Positions 58,994-64,000 of a stretch of DNA of 64,000 nt are shown one piece after another. The position numbers and the translations under genes are program-made. The notes under the pieces were generated by a model, which did no database searches, had not been told where the DNA came from, and was given only the letters and a program-made list of their open reading frames with translations. The DNA comes from Tribonema minus (lineage: Eukaryota; Sar; Xanthophyceae; Tribonematales; Tribonemataceae). The DNA lies in NCBI GenBank assembly GCA_017506865.1, contig JAFCMP010000549.1, positions 545,195 through 609,194 on the forward strand, written 5' to 3'. Positions within the stretch are counted from its first letter, which is position 1. Every line of letters begins with the position of its first letter.

Positions 58994-61666
58994 AATACAC
59001 GCTGCGCTTTGCACATGTTTCGTGCACATCGCGCGACTGTTTGTGGTGCTGCATGCGATGGCATGCACTAGCACGTCCCCACCCCAGGGCAGCATCACAG
59101 CACTGCCGGTGAGGGACGGTGATGGACTTGCTACGCCGCCGCCGCCACCAGATGACGGAGCCGCCGTTATTGCATCGCCACCGCCAGAGACAAAGCCGCC
59201 GCTGCCACCAGAAAACGGAGCCGCTGATGCTACGACTCCACCGTCAAAGACAGAGGCACCGATTGGCAACTCTACTGATCTGCCAACTCAAGCGGTGCCA
59301 CCTACCGGTACGTACACACACACACACCTGCAGTGCCCACATATGTGCTTGGGCATTTCCGTTACAATCATGTGTGGTTGCTCATTGGGGATGCCTGACG
59401 GTAATTGTGAGGGCAGGCTTCTAAGTAGGTCTGTCTATGGCACAGCAACAAATAATACCTGCGCAACTTCATACTTGTCGCGGCGCTAATACCATCGTGT
59501 CCCCACTGGCATGCCGTGTGCAGAGGGTAGCGGCTTTATCTGCAATGGAGTGCTGTCGTCACTCACGTCACAGACGTCCACCCTCAAGATCTGCTTGCCT
59601 ACGGTACGTGTCAGCGCGGTGCATGCATTCTCAACAGATCATGAACTCAAAGCATATGCATCTGTGTAGTATCAGCACACAGTATACATGTACGAATTGA
59701 TGAGTGCCAGCGCAAGTGACATTGCGGCATCGCCTTGTCAAGTCACAAGCGCCAGAGACAGTACAGTCGGCGCATGCCGTGTCGCAGCACTGAGGCGGCT
59801 GACCCGCACTTCAGTCCACGCACCTGCTTGTCTCGCGCAGCCATGCCTGAGCTCTCGCACTTGTCAACGCGCATGCGCCGCAGGTGTCCTGAACTCGCTG
59901 TCATTAGCCGGGACGCGCCGCACTGCTTCACGCCGACCTTCGACTACGAGTGCTGTGACGCGGCCCTCCCGGACCGATCAAACAGCACGTTTGAGTGCGG
60001 CCGGAGTGCCGCTGCCGTGCGTCATGCCGCAGACGGCGTCACGATGCCGTGCGGCCACAACGCACTTTGCACCTCCAGCCTGAATTCAATCACATACTAC
60101 TGGGAGAGGCAGTGTCGCTGCACCTGGCATGACATTGGCCAGTTCTGTGAGGGGACATGCGCTGACGACCAGCAGGCGTGCGGGTGGAAATACGACACCA
60201 GCACCGACCACTGGATCAACGCTTACAACACCAAGTGAGTGGTCCGCGTGCCTGGCACTGAAGTGTTTACGCAAGCAACGTGAGCATGATCAGGCCGGCA
60301 TGCTTACGCTCACACTACTCGTCAACGGCTGCATAGCATAAGCAAGCGGACCATGGATCATAACTATGTCAGGAAAGAGAAGGCACTTGAGGCCACATCA
60401 GACCGCGAATTATCAAAGCCTTTCCTCCGCAACATGTCACAGTGTGCACATACACGTAAACAGTATATGCAATGCATGTACCTATATCGAGGCCCCACTG
60501 ATTCACTGGCACAACAAGCAGCTGACAGCCAACGCTATCGAACCATCGCCGTTGCGCGGCTTTAACGCACGTGCACTTTGAATTGGAAACGAGGAACGCC
60601 ACAGTCATCATGCGTGACTGACACCACACCGCACTGTATGCTGCACGAACACTTGACACGCAGATGTTGCCCCTCGGACATGATGTGTGGCCTTGAGAGT
60701 CAACCTCGCGGCTGGGGCTATGGCTGCCACTACAAAAACCAACCCCAGGGCTGCTCACCGGAGCTCGACACATGCAAGAACGGGAGCGTGTGCTCGAGTG
60801 ACAGAGGTTAGAATTACAAGTGCACGTGCTCGGAAGGCTTTTTGGGCAGCCGGTGCGAAGTAGCTCTTGTTCACGCGTAGAATGCACCTGGCTTCGACCT
60901 TGCCAGTGCGTGGACCATCACAATCGTGACGCATACAAGAAGGTTCACACATTAGTATACTTGATGGCCATACAAGCTGTGTATTGGGGCAAAGTAGCAA
61001 AAATCGACACAAGCACCAGCAAACGTGGAGCTGGTCAGTGCAACAACGGTTACGAGTATCGCGGTTAGTAGTAAAGCAGAGGTCTATTAGGGGCATCGAA
61101 GGTCCCCCCGAGGGGGTCATTTCAATAGCTGAGACCGCGCCTGCGCCTACACCACTAGGTGGTTTAGGCTGTTGCGGATCTCTCAAAATGATATGTTGCC
61201 CCCCCCAAGTGTTTAGAGATCGGGTAACGCGGAAACGCACTGCCAGTGCGTGTCGTCCCCCAATGGCAAGGTGTCATGAAGTACACGCCGTTTTATGTGT
61301 GTGGAGAATACTACTGCTGCTGCTGCTGATGGTTCCGCTGCTGCTGGTGCTGCTGGTGCTGCTGCTGCTGTGCTACGTACTGGCTACGTACAGAGTCATG
61401 TCACAGTGTGCACATACACTTGTGTTGCTGGAGATAGCACTTCAAGAGGCGTCATACGATAGATGTGCATACATGTCACAAATCGCACATGCAAACACAT
61501 ATTGGTAGATGCACCAGATGTAGATGCACGTGCAGCACATGCAGCAAAGATTCAGCGTTCGAGCAGTCAGGAGGGCAGCGCGGGCATCATAACAATACAC
61601 CCATTGGCAAATACATGTCCGAGTTCATGGCATTCATGGTATGTCTACCGTAGATCACGGGTATAA
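58994..61666 (+). CDS. Putative EGF-like membrane protein (partial model)
   Basis: Exons in matching phase: 58994-59307, 59524-59603, 59756-60234 and 60664 to about 60870. The first encodes a Pro-rich stretch (PPPPPDDGAAV, PPPETKPPLPP) typical of extracellular hinges. The third ends with an EGF-like module (CGHNALC, QCRCTWHDIGQFC). The fourth has another (CSPELDTCKNGSVC, then YKCTCSEGFLGSRCE), but an in-frame TAG at 60809-60811 separates its halves. A Leu-rich helix encoded by CTG repeats at about 61308-61390 (LLLLLLMVPLLLVLLVLLLL) would be the membrane span. A short Ala/Ser tail at about 61500-61600 could be cytosolic. The overall picture is a single-pass cell-surface or matrix protein. The ligand and the 5' end are unknown. 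Confidence 0.55.
61092..61182 (+). repeat. GCATTGAAGGTCC repeat, copy 3
   Basis: Third copy (GCATCGAAGGTCC, TCAATAGCTGAGACCGCG, GCCTACACCACTA), in DNA between the EGF modules and the Leu-rich membrane segment. Confidence 0.8.
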
Positions 61667-61669
61667 AAC

Positions 61670-63328
61670 TCCCCGTCTAGTCGCGCTGCGAGGCCCATGT
61701 AGAGCCAACCAAGGGGGGGCCTTAAACAACGTACCCCCCGTCTTGCACGCGCGTGGGTGGCTGCTGTCGCATACCGTACATCGCATGACGAATACTGCAG
61801 CAGTTCCGCTGCTGCAAAGCAGGCCATTGAATGGACGTTCTGCAGCTCCTGCTCAAGCACGCCTGATTCAATGGCATCATTATGATGATGCCAGCAAAAA
61901 ATCAAGAATGCAAAGCTTTGGTAGCGACGGTCGGACCGGTCCCTTCTCCAAGAGGGGACCAGCTGGATCAAGAGTGAGTGCTGCAATATTGCGCAATCTC
62001 TTTATGAATCCAGGTCGAAATCTGCCAGTGAGTCATGGTTGCCACCAAATACTACGGTCGCCCCCCACCCCGTGCGCCCCCCCTCAGGCTGATCAGTCCG
62101 CGGACAGCACGTGCCACTGGCTGAGCTAAAAAAGCGCTTCAAGCCTTTGCAAGGTGCAATCCCAGGCACCAGTCCATGTGCACAGAGTGGTGCTGGCAGG
62201 TTCTTCTTGCTTTAGAAAAGTATCAGCCCAAGGCAAAGAGTGAGGGATGCCTTGAAGTTCCTTGGGCAAGTACTACTAGTAGATCGATCCTACAAATCTT
62301 ATATTATTGCTGCTGTCCACCAGGTCGGTGCATTCAGCTTGCACGCTTGAGATCTGCGATGACATAGCAGCAGGCCGCCGGAGTGCTGGCGTTCATGGTA
62401 CCAGTTGCCACACAATGCCTGTCGCTCATTGACGGTGTAGGGCCGGAGTGGTGCGAGGCGATCCCTTCCGCTGTGCTATAGTGCAGTGTTTGCGCTGGGC
62501 AAGTTGCAGGTTGAAAGGCATCCATGTGTGCTTGATCGTTGCACTACTAGTACAACAGAAGACTAGAGATGATTGGGCATAAACTATCTACGGCATGTCT
62601 ACGCACAAGTGCCACCTGTGTGCGTTCAAAGTGAAAACCTAACCCTAAACTCTTTCGCTGGCAATTCCAGCTGCAGCCGTCCTGCCGAGCCCGGCAGCGC
62701 GTACACGTAACCACGCCTGTCCGACAACATCACGACAACATCATACGACAACATCATAGCTCCTGCCTAGTCCTGCAGGGCAGCTGATTGCCACGAACAG
62801 AACATCAACTTCCAGCGGCCAGTTACATAACATTCTTAGAACTGTCCTCGGTCAACTCCACAGCGCGCAACAGCCGATCCTATCTCTGCTCACACAGCCT
62901 TCACACAACCCACTGCAGCAAAACTGTGCACCTAGTGCTTGTCTCGCACATCGGAGGTAAGAGCACGCTGGGCCATCAGGGCATTGATTGGCCTGCTCTC
63001 GATGTCAGTGATGCAGCAGCGAAATCTGCGTGCATCCTCATCCCTTGCCCTCGACCTCCCTCTTGCGCTGCCACGCCAGGTTGCAGATGGAGAGCGCAGC
63101 TGCACGAGAGCGAATCGCGCTGCCAGCAAGCGATGCCAACCGGACAAACGAGCTGCAATCAGACGCCGCAGCGGTACCCTCGCTGGCATTCAAAGGTCAG
63201 CCCCTGCTCGAAAACTCTTGTAATGAAGACCCTCGCAGGCTGTCTGCTAGTGTCACGTGACAAATGCGGCTTGTACAAAGCTGCAACAAGGTTAGTGCTT
63301 GTTGATGCTCGGTCGTGATCGCTTAGTT
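61670..63328. other. Subtelomeric region
   Basis: About 1.65 kb before the telomere. One splice-bounded open segment is visible at about 63086-63199 (MESAAARERIALPASDAN), with a preceding CAG and a following GTCAGC, but no family or gene model. A short CCCTAA tract lies at 62638-62650. Nothing else is supported. Confidence 0.45.
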
Positions 63329-64000
63329 TGGGGTAGGGTTAGGTTAGGGGTTAGGGTTAGGGTTAGGGTTAGGGTTAGGGTTAGGTTATAGGGTTAGGGT
63401 TAGGGTTAGGGTTAGGTTATAGGTGTAGGGTTAGGGTTTTAGGGTTAGGGTTAGGGTTAGGGTTAGGGTTAGGGTTAGGGTTAGGGTTAGGGTTAGGGTT
63501 AGGGTTAGGGTTAGGGTTAGGGTTAGGGTTAGGGTTAGGGTTAGGGTTAGGGTTAGGGTTAGGGTTAGGGTTAGGGTTAGGGTTAGGGTTAGGGTTAGGG
63601 TTAGGGTTAGGGTTAGGGTTAGGGTTAGGGTTAGGGTTAGGGTTAGGGTTAGGGTTAGGGTTAGGGTTAGGGTTAGGGTTAGGGTTAGGGTTAGGGTTAG
63701 GGTTAGGGTTAGGGTTAGGGTTAGGGTTAGGGTTAGGGTTAGGGTTAGGGTTAGGGTTAGGGTTAGGGTTAGGGTTAGGGTTAGGGTTAGGGTTAGGGTT
63801 AGGGTTAGGGTTAGGGTTAGGGTTAGGGTTAGGGTTAGGGTTAGGGTTAGGGTTAGGGTTAGGGTTAGGGTTAGGGTTAGGGTTAGGTTAGGGTTAGGGT
63901 TAGGGTTAGGTTAGGGTTAGGTTAGGGTTAGGGTTAGGGTAGGGTTAGGGTTGGTCTAGGGTTAGGTTAGGGTTAGGTTAGGGTTAGGGGTTAGGGTAGG
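63329..64000 (+). repeat. Terminal telomere array, TTAGGG type
   Basis: About 110 tandem TTAGGG units reaching the end of the window, with the G-rich strand toward the end. The proximal 110 bp and the distal 120 bp hold variants (TTAGG, TTAGGGG, TTATAGGG, TAGGG); the middle, about 63441-63880, is almost perfect. Confidence 0.98.

Noticed and set aside
63329-64000. CRISPR-like array
   Set aside because: Six-base units with no spacers at a chromosome end; this is telomere DNA.

Overview
This window is the right-hand end of a eukaryotic nuclear chromosome. From about 63,329 to the last base it is an array of TTAGGG with the G-rich strand running 5' to 3' toward the end, the orientation expected of a true telomere. 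The genes have many GT-AG introns with clean splice sites. The gene set (BMS1, an O-fucosyltransferase, an ADCK2-type UbiB kinase, an LSD1-like amine oxidase) and the long, alanine-, glycine- and glutamine-rich coding regions fit a green alga. A TTAGGG telomere, rather than TTTAGGG or TTTTAGGG, would fit certain chlamydomonadalean lineages. That assignment is inference.

Layout. About 1-5,935 (-): an unrecognised, coiled-coil-containing gene whose 3' end lies off the left edge. It diverges from BMS1 (+, 6,197-13,967, 5 exons, 1,244 aa), an essential ribosome-biogenesis GTPase. 15,639-23,106 (-): a secretory-pathway O-fucosyltransferase-like gene (7 exons, 472 aa). 25,209-34,781 (-): an ADCK2-like atypical kinase (14 exons, 549 aa) with three GC-AG introns. 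About 34.8-41.5 kb is accessory DNA: GC hairpin repeats, a decayed Ty3/gypsy-like pol, and on the minus strand the C-terminal half of a Fanzor (eukaryotic TnpB-like RNA-guided nuclease). 41,711 to about 46,159 (+): a leucine-rich-repeat gene. 47,211-54,581 (+): a flavin amine oxidase (6 exons, 980 aa) with a long alanine-rich tail. About 56-61.7 kb (+): poorly resolved exons of Cys-rich, Pro-rich and EGF-like character ending in a membrane helix. The rest is subtelomere and telomere.

For the five resolved genes or gene fragments, the exon models were built by reading splice junctions so that codon phase is conserved at every junction and family motifs run across junctions; all resolved junctions agree in phase. 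Short telomere-like tracts (TTAGGG/CCCTAA) are scattered through introns and intergenic DNA over the whole window. In at least two places they sit exactly at a splice donor.

The most notable item is the Fanzor remnant. It keeps its RuvC-I and RuvC-III aspartate motifs and the rearranged glutamate, but seems to lack its N-terminal half and part of its zinc ribbon. I see no shared pathway linking the neighbouring genes; as is usual in eukaryotes, they look functionally independent.
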